A stretch of DNA of 6,903 nt from Victivallales bacterium (GTDB lineage Bacteria; Verrucomicrobiota; Lentisphaeria; Oligosphaerales; Lenti-02): NCBI GenBank assembly GCA_018648945.1, contig JABGQJ010000413.1, positions 1 through 6,903 on the forward strand, given 5' to 3'. The notes below the pieces were generated by a model. That model saw nothing but the letters and a program-made list of their open reading frames with translations. It did no database searches and had not been told where the DNA came from. This document shows positions 1-5,768 of this stretch, one piece after another (position 1 is the stretch's first letter; the number at the start of each line of letters is the position of its first letter). The position numbers and the translations under genes are program-made.

Positions 1-421
1 CGCGGCGGCCGACGGCGTGGGCCATGGCGGCGTTCTGGCGGAGGATGAGGTCTAGCCGGCGGGTGGAGCCGCGGTTGGTGATGTCCTTGTGGGCTTTCCA
101 GGCTTCTTCGGTGACGCCCGGGGGGGGTGTCCCGGTCCAGCCGATGTCGTCTAGGGGCACGCCCTGGGTGGCGAGGAAAGTTTTCAATTCCATGCGGGCG
201 GTGGCGAGGTTGATCTCGCCGGTGGTGAGCTTGGTGATCTTGTCGCGGAGGGCGTCGAGGATGTGGCCTTCGGATACTTTGGCGGAGTAGAAGGAATGGG
301 CTTTGGCGGAGGCGGGGAAGTCGGGGGAGAGGGCGAGCGCACGGGAGCCGAGCACGGTGGGGACGTTGGTGCGTCCGGCGAGCCAGGTCTGGGCTTGTTG
401 GTATGTGCGGAGGGGAGGCAT
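1..421 (-). CDS. MuF-like phage head morphogenesis protein, 5' part (gene leaves the window)
   Basis: This frame is open from an ATG at 421 to the window edge, giving about 140 residues with no stop. An in-frame TAA at 437-439 lies just upstream, so ATG 421 is the only reasonable start. The translation looks real: it opens with RTYQQAQTWLAGRTNVPTVL and contains FYSAKVSEGHILDAL and TARMELKTFLATQG. Later comes GSTRRLDLILRQNAAMAHA, which resembles the helix preceding the conserved part of Mu gp30/SPP1 gp7-type minor head proteins (RLxLIxxTNxxMA). That family acts inside the procapsid during head assembly and is normally encoded just after the portal, which fits here. No Shine-Dalgarno precedes the start; the upstream bases are all pyrimidines (CCCCTCCCTCCCC), directly beyond a repeat insertion. 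The MuF assignment is inference from position and this helix, because the core domain is outside the window. Confidence 0.65.
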   Translation of the reverse strand, partial: MPPLRTYQQAQTWLAGRTNVPTVLGSRALALSPDFPASAKAHSFYSAKVSEGHILDALRDKITKLTTGEINLATARMELKTFLATQGVPLDDIGWTGTPPPGVTEEAWKAHKDITNRGSTRRLDLILRQNAAMAHAVGRR

Positions 422-525
<104 letters not shown>

Positions 526-526
<1 letters not shown>

Positions 527-560
527 TAGAGTTCCTCCTCGGCTAGGTAGGCGCGGACGC
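526..560 (-). promoter_or_regulatory. SD plus TAGTG coupling site, copy 2
   Basis: Coding-strand AGGAGG (534-539) lies inside the codons for Ala-Glu-Glu at the gene's end, 7 bases before a TAGTG stop/start overlap (524-528). The first 35 bases match the equivalent site starting at 732 at 26 positions. Confidence 0.5.
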
Positions 561-687
561 GATGGCCAAGCAACACGTACCCGGCAGGTTTGTGCGCGCC
601 CGACCCGAGCCAAGTGGTGGCCTTCCATGTAGCCCGGTCGATCACGGGACTGCGGAGCCGTCGCGGGTCGCTGGTATCAATCTTCAT
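526..687 (-). CDS. Small phage protein of unknown function (53 aa; 68 aa if the GTG at 732 is used)
   Basis: I do not recognise this protein. It reads MKIDTSDPRRLRSPVIDRAT, then a middle with WKATTWLGSGAHKPAGY, and ends in AYLAEEEL. It is basic in the middle and has no membrane segment. ATG 687 has GGGGAGG 8 bases upstream. The same frame continues upstream to a GTG at 732 that overlaps the previous gene's TAG (TAGTG) and has AGGAGG at 740-745, spaced by 7 bases. That start would add 15 residues (TTDHTESTEGEARA after the initiator) encoded by a repeat. I list the ATG because the extension is repeat-derived, but the GTG is a strong alternative. The C-terminus resembles that of the preceding cytidylyltransferase (AYMAEEGI). 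Confidence 0.6.
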
Positions 688-688
688 T

Positions 689-731
689 GCTCTTGCCTCC
701 CCTTCCGTGCTTTCCGTGTGGTCCGTGGTCA
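689..731. repeat. Dispersed repeat between the cytidylyltransferase and 53-aa genes (DHTESTE type)
   Basis: The 44 bases between the cytidylyltransferase stop and ATG 687 are made of a recognisable repeat with period-like CCGTG units: CTTCCGTGCTTTCCGTGTG followed by GTCCGTGGTCAC. I recall this ACCACGGA/ACACGGA type as a common intergenic repeat in Verrucomicrobia and relatives (not searched). On the coding strand it supplies the GGGGAGG site for ATG 687. Read from GTG 732, it stays in frame with the downstream gene. Confidence 0.65.
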
Positions 732-766
732 CTAGATCCCCTCCTCGGCCATGTAGGCCTTGGCGC
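732..766 (-). promoter_or_regulatory. SD plus TAGTG coupling site, copy 1
   Basis: The last codons of the cytidylyltransferase (Ala-Glu-Glu) contain AGGAGG at 740-745, 7 bases before the TAGTG overlap at 730-734. The layout is the same as at 524-539. This could start the next gene at GTG 732. Confidence 0.5.
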
Positions 767-1229
767 AGCGGGCGATGAGGGAGGAGGTGGACCAGTGGCC
801 GACGCGGGGCTGCCACATGATCGTGGCGGTGATGTCGGCGAGGGCCTGGGCTTCGGCGGGGTTCTGGTTGTTCTGGTATTCCTCGCCTTTGTAGTAGATG
901 CACTTCGGGAACTGGCGGATCTCGTCGGCGCAGTCGGGGCCGTCGAAGACGACGACCCAGTCCACGAACTCGAGGGCGGCGAGCATGACGGCGCGCTGGT
1001 TCATGTTGACGATCGGGCGGCCGGGCTTGAGGGCGGCGACGGAGGCGTCGGAGTTTAGCAGGACGACGACGGGGAAGCCGGGCAGGCGCATCTTGGACAG
1101 GGCCAGGATGTGGCCGGGGTGGAGGAGATCGAAGCAGCCGTTGGTGAGGGCGACGATCTCGCCGCAGGTGTGGGACACGGCCTGCTCGATGGTGACGATC
1201 TTCTTCATGATCCTGGTGCGGGCGCTCAT
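732..1229 (-). CDS. RfaE/HldE C-terminal-like cytidylyltransferase (nucleotidyltransferase superfamily)
   Basis: This 165-aa protein matches the HxGH nucleotidyltransferase fold, closest to the ADP-heptose synthase C-terminal domain (RfaE2/HldE-C). Residues 29-40 read TNGCFDLLHPGH, with the HPGH nucleotide-binding motif at 37-40. LNSDASV is at 58-64, GRP at 70-72, the conserved Arg at 79 (NQRAVMLAAL), VDWVVVF at 89-95, KGEEY at 114-118 (KGGDY in typical RfaE) and WSTSSLI at 146-152 (the S-T-T-x-x-I motif). Family enzymes transfer a nucleotide from CTP or ATP to a sugar or polyol phosphate. All key motifs are present, so it is probably active, but its substrate is unknown. The start overlaps the upstream stop (ATGA) and has GGAGGG 7 bases before it. 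An internal ATG at residue 8 is possible. Such a gene between portal and MuF is unusual cargo. Confidence 0.88.
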   Translation of the reverse strand: MSARTRIMKKIVTIEQAVSHTCGEIVALTNGCFDLLHPGHILALSKMRLPGFPVVVLLNSDASVAALKPGRPIVNMNQRAVMLAALEFVDWVVVFDGPDCADEIRQFPKCIYYKGEEYQNNQNPAEAQALADITATIMWQPRVGHWSTSSLIARCAKAYMAEEGI

Positions 1230-1507
1230 CCCATCGCCCTCCGGATGAGGAGGCCGAGGAGGAGGAATGGGGAGGTGAAGCAGAGGATGGCGAAGGCGTT
1301 GCAGAAGAGGTTCCAGAGGCGTTCGCGGATGGTTTTGCGGGGGCTGGGGTAGCCGCAGATGAGGAGCTTGGCCATCTTGATCCTGGCGGCGAGGGGGCCC
1401 CGGCGCATGCCGAGCATGATGGTGAGGAACTGGTTCCGGGCTTGCTCTTCGGCCTTGGCGCGGAGGCGGTCCTGGTTGCGCTTCATCTTCCGGTTGGTGT
1501 TGCTCAT
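1226..1507 (-). CDS. Small basic protein with one C-terminal membrane segment (93 aa)
   Basis: I do not recognise this protein. Residues 1-64 are strongly basic and partly helical (NRKMKRNQDRLRAKAEEQAR near the start). Residues about 65-88 form one hydrophobic segment containing AFAILCFTSPFLLLGLLI, followed by RRAMG. That suggests a single-pass inner-membrane protein with its basic part in the cytoplasm. It starts with an ATGA overlap on the 57-aa gene's stop and ends with an ATGA overlap on the cytidylyltransferase start, so it is coupled on both sides. A holin-like or membrane-anchoring role cannot be excluded, but nothing specific supports one. The spacing and coupling make a real gene likely. 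Confidence 0.65.
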   Translation of the reverse strand: MSNTNRKMKRNQDRLRAKAEEQARNQFLTIMLGMRRGPLAARIKMAKLLICGYPSPRKTIRERLWNLFCNAFAILCFTSPFLLLGLLIRRAMG

Positions 1508-1677
1508 GACACCACCCTACCGATGTCCATGACCTTGGCCGCGCGGGCCAGGGTCTCTGGGTGGATGAAGAGGATGTCGCCGAAGCGGGAGCCAAGTTCC
1601 GTGGGGACAAACGGACGGATCCGCTGTTCCCTGTCTCGCCGGAGTTTCACTTTCAGTTGGTCCAGTGTGGTCTTCAT
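1504..1677 (-). CDS. Small hypothetical protein (57 aa) directly after the portal gene
   Basis: The protein starts MKTTLDQLKVKLRRDREQRI and continues with PFVPTELGSRFGDILFIHP; I do not recognise it. Its ATG overlaps the portal TGA (ATGA, 1674-1677) and its TGA overlaps the next ATG (1504-1507). TGAGGG lies about 7 bases before the start. The N-terminus is a charged amphipathic helix and the rest is mixed. A frame read in both directions by 4-base overlaps, with a good binding site, supports it as a real gene despite its size. Confidence 0.6.
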   Translation of the reverse strand: MKTTLDQLKVKLRRDREQRIRPFVPTELGSRFGDILFIHPETLARAAKVMDIGRVVS

Positions 1678-3323
1678 TCCTTGTCCCTCAGTTCTGCCGC
1701 GCGCGCGGCCTGCCCGTTTGCGGTCTCGGTGGCGAGGAGCAAGTCGAGCATGCCCTCGAAGACCGTGGAATCCATTTCGTCGGCGAGGGCGGGGAGATCG
1801 GCGGCCAAGGCCAGGGCCTGCTCGCGGAAGGCGGCCTCGTCGGGGGCGTTGGTGACGATCTCGATGAGGCCCTGGAGATGCCCGAACCATTCGCGGTTGC
1901 CGTTGGTGCGGAGGTAGCGGGAGAGGATGGCGGCGGCGTTGTCTTGGGAGGCCTGGATGTCGGCCTCGAAGAGGGAGGGGGAGGAAGGATCCGAACGTCG
2001 AACATCGAACATCGAACGTCGAACATCGAATGGGGAGCCTTCGGCGGAGAGGAGGGAAGGGGAAGATGCGGGCGGGACGCCCGCGCTCCCAGGGGGGCGG
2101 CGGGTCAGTTTCATGCCGAAGACTTCGGAGGCTTCGTCGGCGTCCCATTCGAGGCCGGCTTCGTTGAGGGTCTTGGCGGTGGTGGCCTTGGCGACGAGGT
2201 CTTCGGGGGGTTCGCATTTGATGTGGAGGCGGGGGACGGGGGCGTCGGGACCGTATTTCCAGCCGGTGCGGGGACGGATGACTTGGTCGGCGGTGTTCTC
2301 GAGTCCGGCACAGTCGGCCTCGAGGATGTCCTGGCGGACTTGGGACTGGGCGTCGCCGTTGGACATGCCGGCGGAGTCGCCGGAGGATGCGGTCTGGCCG
2401 AGGACGACCTTGGTGATCGCGTCGCCGGAGTATTCGAGGAGTTTGAAGTACACATCGCCGGTGACGTTGGCGGCCTGCAACATTTCCAGTTCGACGGCGT
2501 CGGTGAAGACGCCACCGCCGGCGGGGCCGAAGTTCTGGACCAGGCTGGCGAGTTTCTGGCGCTCGGTCTTGTAGGATTCGCTGCCGACTTTGGCGACGAG
2601 GAAGGGCATGCCGTAGCGCTCGATGTGGGTCATGAGCCATTTGATGCCGTTCACGGCGAAGCAGTGGAGCCAGGCGAGGGGGCGGATGATGCCGCCGCGA
2701 CAGCGGGCGCCGGCGCGGGCGCGGTGGTAGTGCTTGATGAATTTGCCGGGCTCGAGCTCGATGCCGCTGGGGTGATCGGTGGTGACGAGCAGGGGGGACT
2801 GGGAGTCGGCGAAGGTGAAGTGGCGCTGCTCGATGAATTGGCAGCCGTAGAGCTGGTCGCCACCGTCTTTTCCCCAGACGAGTTCGGAGATGGCGAAGCC
2901 GGGGAGGAGGGCGGACTGGAGGTCGAAGAAGAAGCACTCCATGAAGGTGCTGAACTGGTCGCCGTAGGCGGGGGTGGCCCGGAGCATGGCCTCGGTCTCT
3001 TCGGCGATCTCCTTGGCGCGGGGGGTCTCGTCGCCGGTGGGGGGGAGGATCTCCCACTGCTGGCCGGAGACGGCGAGGCGGCGGGTCTGGATGGCCTGGA
3101 AGATGTCCCAGGACTTTTCCTCGAGCTCGATGGAGAGGGAGGATTGCTGTTCGGTGCTGCCGCCATTCGCAGATCTGAGAATGGAATCGACCTTGGCGGG
3201 GGTGAGCGCGCGGGAGACGTCGGTGCTGGCGCGGTCGGAGGATTCCCACTGGATCTGGCTGCCGGGGGCGGGCTGGGTGACGGTGACGTCGGGGAGTTCG
3301 TTGCCTTGGGGATCGTAGATCAT
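1674..3323 (-). CDS. Phage portal protein, Mu gp29-like (DUF935), with in-frame repeat insert
   Basis: This 549-aa protein would form the dodecameric portal ring at the capsid vertex through which DNA is packaged. Family-like features run in order: KSWDIFQAIQTRRLAV near residue 90, PGFAISELVWG, an IIRPLAWLHCFAVNGIKWL segment followed by ERYGMPFLVAKVGS, then EYSGDAITKVVLGQTAS and QVRQDILEADCAGLENTADQ. Those last motifs are typical of DUF935 portals. Residues about 410-450 are repeat-derived (SAGVPPASSP, then FDVRRSMFDVRRS). Without them the length is about 509, close to the 512 I remember for Mu gp29. The start chosen is ATG 3323 (MIYDPQGNELPDV), where TAATG overlaps an upstream frame. An alternative ATG at 3371 would add 16 residues from a repeat. 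The stop overlaps the 57-aa gene's start. Confidence 0.88.
   Translation of the reverse strand: MIYDPQGNELPDVTVTQPAPGSQIQWESSDRASTDVSRALTPAKVDSILRSANGGSTEQQSSLSIELEEKSWDIFQAIQTRRLAVSGQQWEILPPTGDETPRAKEIAEETEAMLRATPAYGDQFSTFMECFFFDLQSALLPGFAISELVWGKDGGDQLYGCQFIEQRHFTFADSQSPLLVTTDHPSGIELEPGKFIKHYHRARAGARCRGGIIRPLAWLHCFAVNGIKWLMTHIERYGMPFLVAKVGSESYKTERQKLASLVQNFGPAGGGVFTDAVELEMLQAANVTGDVYFKLLEYSGDAITKVVLGQTASSGDSAGMSNGDAQSQVRQDILEADCAGLENTADQVIRPRTGWKYGPDAPVPRLHIKCEPPEDLVAKATTAKTLNEAGLEWDADEASEVFGMKLTRRPPGSAGVPPASSPSLLSAEGSPFDVRRSMFDVRRSDPSSPSLFEADIQASQDNAAAILSRYLRTNGNREWFGHLQGLIEIVTNAPDEAAFREQALALAADLPALADEMDSTVFEGMLDLLLATETANGQAARAAELRDKE
1992..2045. repeat. Heptamer-array plus hairpin repeat, copy B, inside the portal gene
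   Basis: Positions 1992-2033 are six heptamers: CGAACGT, CGAACAT, CGAACAT, CGAACGT, CGAACAT, CGAATGG. Then come GGA and a shortened stem, GCC (2037-2039), loop TTC, GGC (2043-2045). The array is 42 bp, a multiple of three, so it encodes 14 residues in frame without a stop. It has the same orientation as the copies at 444 and 3344. Confidence 0.9.
2064..2096. repeat. DARAPR/AGVPPA-type hairpin repeat inside the portal gene
   Basis: A perfect 7-bp stem, GCGGGCG (2068-2074), loop GGA, CGCCCGC (2078-2084), is followed by GCTCCCAGGGGGG. On the coding strand it reads PGSAGVPPAS, and on the other strand GRDAR/GTPALPG-like frames. I recall this as a widespread short repeat in Verrucomicrobia-type genomes (not searched). 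Together with the neighbouring heptamer copy it makes the portal's extra segment. Confidence 0.7.
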
Positions 3324-3343
3324 TAGGAGGAAGACTCCGGGAG

Positions 3344-3402
3344 GGAACGTCGAACATCGAACATCGAACATCCAACGTCCAATTTGGGAGCGCCTGGGGC
3401 GC
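3344..3402. repeat. Heptamer-array plus hairpin repeat, copy C
   Basis: Positions 3344-3385 are six heptamers: GGAACGT, three CGAACAT, CCAACGT, CCAATTT. Then GGGA and a hairpin GCGCC (3390-3394), loop TGG, GGCGC (3398-3402). The stem and spacing are identical to copy A, while the loop differs by one base. Confidence 0.9.
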
Positions 3403-3411
3403 GGGAAGAGG

Positions 3412-3551
3412 AGCCACGAATTTCACGAATTCCACTAAGGGGGGAAGAGGGGGGAGGGGCGAGGCGCTCATACAACGGCCTCACGGTCCTGGTGGACATG
3501 GTGTCAGCTAGCCTTCTCTTCTCCTTTGTGGGTTTCGTGGAATTCGTGGCT
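3412..3551. repeat. Inverted-repeat module (NSWNSW/EFHETHK type), 28-bp ends
   Basis: The left end, 3412-3439, begins AGCCACGAATTTCACGAA. The reverse complement of 3524-3551 begins AGCCACGAATTCCACGAA. They match at 24 of 28 positions and enclose 84 bp (3440-3523). I recall this CACGAATT motif as a common Verrucomicrobia-type intergenic repeat (not searched). The core holds only a frame reading MSTRTVRPLYERLAP on the minus strand. Confidence 0.75.
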
Positions 3552-3555
3552 GGCA

Positions 3556-5190
3556 TTAGTATGCGAACTCCTTAGGCGCTGGGGCGTAGTCGTCGGAATG
3601 GTCGGGGGTGTGGAAGGAGTCGCGGTGGCGCTGGGCGTCCCCTGCCCTGCCGATGAGGATTCCTTCTGGCTTGCCGGTGCCGTGGGCGAGGTAGTTCTGG
3701 CGGGCGCGGCGGGACATGGCGGCGGACCAGGCGATATCGGCATGGGAGTCTGGGAGGAGGCGGTTGGCGGTCTCGGTGAAGGTCATGCGCTTGCCGACGG
3801 TGAGGGCCTTCTCGATGCAAAGGAGGTCGGCGGCGATGTCGCGGTGCTCGGTGGGGATGAGCTGGGTGCCCTTCTCGAAGGCTTCGACGAGGAGGGTGCC
3901 GAGGGTGCCTTTGAGGGAGGCGAAGTTTGCGGGCTCGAAGCGGAGGACGTCGGGGCGGAGGGGGCTGTTGTGCAGGTCGGCGAGGTTCTCGCAGGTCTGC
4001 ATGCCGGCGCCGGTGGAATCGCCGACGCCCCAGAGCTGCAGGTTGCGGTAGCCCTGGTTGATGATGTCTTCCATGGAGTTGAATTTGCAGCCCTTGAAGG
4101 TGACGAGGGCGATGAGGCGGGAGGTGACCCCCTCGGGGGTTTGCGCGGTGCCTTCGATGTGGTCCACCCAGATGGAGGCGAGGTCGCCAGCTGCGGAGCG
4201 GGCGACGTCGTAGCCGAAGGTGTAGCCGGTGGTGCCGAATTCGGCGGCGAGCTCGGCCCAGATGTTGCGATCGAGCAGGCGCTGGACGCAGGGATCGATG
4301 CGGTCGCCTTGCTTGGCGTCGCCGACGAGGTGGGCGCGGATGATGCCGTAGTCGTCCTTGGCGGCGTTGAGATCGGTGAGGGAGATCGCCTTGCGCCCGG
4401 CGGAGTTGCAGGGGACGCACATGTACTGGGAGAGCCAGGCGTCCTCGGTGCGGCACTTGGCGCGCTGGGCGGCGAGGAATGCTTCGCGGCTCTGCGGGGG
4501 CAGGGGCTCGGGCTTGCGCTTGGCCCGGGCTTCGTTGATCTTCTCGACTAGGCCCTGGTTTACGGCGTCGACAATGGTGGTCTCGTGGAGGGACCAGCCG
4601 GCTGGGTTGCCGCCGGTCTTGATCTCGTCTACGAGGATGGCGTAGGGGGTCTCGCTGGAGCCGTCGGCGGCGTAGGCGGAGACAATCTCGATCTGGCCGC
4701 CCCAGTCGATGCAGGGCAGGGCCATGTCGATGAGGACGCCGGCGTCCTGGTGCAGATCGGCCTCGTCGAGGAGGATGTCCCCGCCCTTGCCGGCGAAGGC
4801 ATTGGGGTTGCTGGAGAGGGAAACAATCCGGGCGCCGTTGGGGAAGGTGACCTGGAAGGCGCGGACGTCCTTGTCCATATCGATCACGTCCAGATCTTCG
4901 ATGCCCTTGGCGATGACGTTGGCGACTTTGCACCAGCGCTTCACATAGACGGCGACGAATTCGCGGGCGAGGCCCTGGTCGCGGGAGGAGACCCACTGCA
5001 CAAAGTCGGTGCCCTGCGACTGGCGCAGGCACTTGGTGACGCAGCGGTAGCTGGTCCCATAGGTGACGCCGCTGCGGCGGGCCTTGGGATAGATCTTCAT
5101 CTGGGATTCGTCGGTGATCCACGCCCACTGGTAGGGCAGAAAGTACTTCCTGGCCTGCATCGCTTTTGGTTTGGCGCGGGCTTTGGTCAT
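3556..5190 (-). CDS. Terminase large subunit, Mu gp28-like
   Basis: This 544-aa protein is the packaging motor ATPase and headful nuclease. The N-terminal ATPase has KARRSGVTYG at 36-45, a deviant Walker A of the K-x-R-R-x-G-x-T kind that I associate with Mu gp28-type terminases, and ILLDEAD (139-145) as Walker B with its catalytic Glu. The RNase H-like nuclease shows its three acidic positions: GYDVARS with Asp 328, GVGDSTGAG with Asp 391, and DSHADIAW with Asp 485. The length is close to the 551 I remember for Mu gp28. ATG 5190 overlaps the small terminase TGA (ATGA), which decides the start; ATG 5160 (MQARKYF) is a less likely alternative. The stop TAA overlaps an ATG at 3556 that starts a repeat-derived frame. 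It should act with the small terminase upstream and the portal downstream. Confidence 0.93.
   Translation of the reverse strand: MTKARAKPKAMQARKYFLPYQWAWITDESQMKIYPKARRSGVTYGTSYRCVTKCLRQSQGTDFVQWVSSRDQGLAREFVAVYVKRWCKVANVIAKGIEDLDVIDMDKDVRAFQVTFPNGARIVSLSSNPNAFAGKGGDILLDEADLHQDAGVLIDMALPCIDWGGQIEIVSAYAADGSSETPYAILVDEIKTGGNPAGWSLHETTIVDAVNQGLVEKINEARAKRKPEPLPPQSREAFLAAQRAKCRTEDAWLSQYMCVPCNSAGRKAISLTDLNAAKDDYGIIRAHLVGDAKQGDRIDPCVQRLLDRNIWAELAAEFGTTGYTFGYDVARSAAGDLASIWVDHIEGTAQTPEGVTSRLIALVTFKGCKFNSMEDIINQGYRNLQLWGVGDSTGAGMQTCENLADLHNSPLRPDVLRFEPANFASLKGTLGTLLVEAFEKGTQLIPTEHRDIAADLLCIEKALTVGKRMTFTETANRLLPDSHADIAWSAAMSRRARQNYLAHGTGKPEGILIGRAGDAQRHRDSFHTPDHSDDYAPAPKEFAY
3567..3574 (-). promoter_or_regulatory. 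Strong Shine-Dalgarno at the end of TerL, likely the original portal ribosome binding site
   Basis: Coding-strand TAAGGAGT lies within the last TerL codons, about 11 bases (from AGGAG) before ATG 3556. If the 233-bp insert is removed, the same site falls that distance before the portal ATG. The present portal ATG at 3323 has only CTTCCTCCTA in front of it. Confidence 0.55.
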
Positions 5191-5768
5191 TCGAGGATGC
5201 GGTCCATTTCGTCGGCGACTTTGCTGAGGTCGAGTTCGCGGTTGCCGGTCTTCTCTTCCAGGGCGTCGCGGAGCTGGGCGATCTGGGCTTCCTTCTCGGC
5301 CATGGCTGCGGTGTGCTCTTGCTCGATGGCTTGGATCCGCTCTTCGTATTGCTCGCGGGTTTCTTCGGCGGCGACGGCGCGGGCATCCTTGATGGCGGCC
5401 ATGAGCTTGCGGATCTCGGCGGCGTCGTCGGCGCCTTTGGCGAGCTTCATAGCGCGGGCGGCGAGGGAGTAGGAGGCGGCGGTGGTGACGTCGGAGAGGG
5501 CTTCTTCGCCGCCGGCGGCCTGGAAGAGGTCGCTCATCTGCTCGCGCTCGGCCTGCTCTTCGCAGACCATGGAGCGGATGCCGAGGTATTCGGCGGTGGG
5601 GGCCCAGGAGCGCCAGGTGGAGTTGTGGATCCGGGGGAGCTCGGGCCAGCGCTGGTGGGCGCGGTCGAGGATCTTGGTCTGGGGAATGCCGTCGATCTCG
5701 CGCCAGCGGACGAGCTGTAGCTTGGCCGCGCGGGGGTAGTGCTGCGAGATGTTGTTGCGGGGTGCCAT
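5187..5768 (-). CDS. Terminase small subunit-like, Mu gp27-type
   Basis: This 193-aa protein sits immediately before TerL with an ATGA overlap, the place and size of Mu gp27 (about 190 aa). Residues 1-70 look like a helix-turn-helix DNA-recognition region (AAKLQLVRWREIDGIPQTKI, later NSTWRSWAPTAEYLGI). Residues about 125-175 are a charged coiled coil (EQYEERIQAIEQEH, MAEKEAQIAQLRDALEEK) suited to oligomerisation. Small terminases bind the packaging site and recruit TerL. The start ATG overlaps the methyltransferase stop (TAATG), with AGGAGG at 5779-5784 about 10 bases upstream. The assignment is by position, size and architecture, since small terminases diverge greatly. A DUF3486 label would need a profile search. 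Confidence 0.72.
   Translation of the reverse strand: MAPRNNISQHYPRAAKLQLVRWREIDGIPQTKILDRAHQRWPELPRIHNSTWRSWAPTAEYLGIRSMVCEEQAEREQMSDLFQAAGGEEALSDVTTAASYSLAARAMKLAKGADDAAEIRKLMAAIKDARAVAAEETREQYEERIQAIEQEHTAAMAEKEAQIAQLRDALEEKTGNRELDLSKVADEMDRILE

Larger units (their letters stand above)
3323..3556 (-). other. 77-codon bridging ORF across the TerL/portal insertion
   Basis: The frame starts at ATG 3556, overlapping the TerL TAA (TAATG), and ends in a TAA at 3323-3325 that overlaps the portal ATG (TAATG). TAAGGAGT lies 10-11 bases upstream. The protein starts MPATNSTKPTKEKRRLADTM, has TVRPLYERLAPPP in the middle and KLDVGCSMFDVRRS near the end. Most of it is repeat sequence, so I do not propose a folded product. 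It may keep ribosomes moving to the portal start. A real small protein cannot be excluded. Confidence 0.4.
3321..3559. mobile_element. Composite repeat insertion between TerL and portal, bounded by CATTAG direct repeats
   Basis: CATTAG occurs at 3321-3326 and again at 3554-3559, exactly 233 bp apart, like a target-site duplication. On the coding strand each copy is CTAATG: the right one holds the TerL stop, the left one the portal ATG. Between them are a heptamer-array element (3344-3402) and a module with 28-bp inverted ends (3412-3551). No transposase is encoded, so any mobility would have been driven in trans. The insertion history is inferred. Confidence 0.6.

Noticed and set aside
1665..3326. 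Long plus-strand open frames, including one of 553 codons opposite the portal, and others opposite TerL (3526-4551, 4585-5472)
   Set aside because: They are antisense shadows of GC-rich coding sequence: low-complexity Gly/Glu/Val/Ala translation, no recognisable motifs, no coupling, and the opposite strand has clear portal and terminase motifs.
1504..3471. Minus-strand 655-codon frame overlapping the portal
   Set aside because: Most of it is Arg/Pro-rich out-of-frame translation of the portal gene. Only its last 57 codons (ATG 1677) look like a real gene.
3321..3559. A complete insertion sequence
   Set aside because: Only 233 bp with no transposase frame; at most a non-autonomous or composite repeat insertion.
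3572..5386. Minus-strand 604-codon frame opposite-phase to TerL
   Set aside because: Arg/Pro/His-rich shadow; the TerL motifs lie in the other frame.
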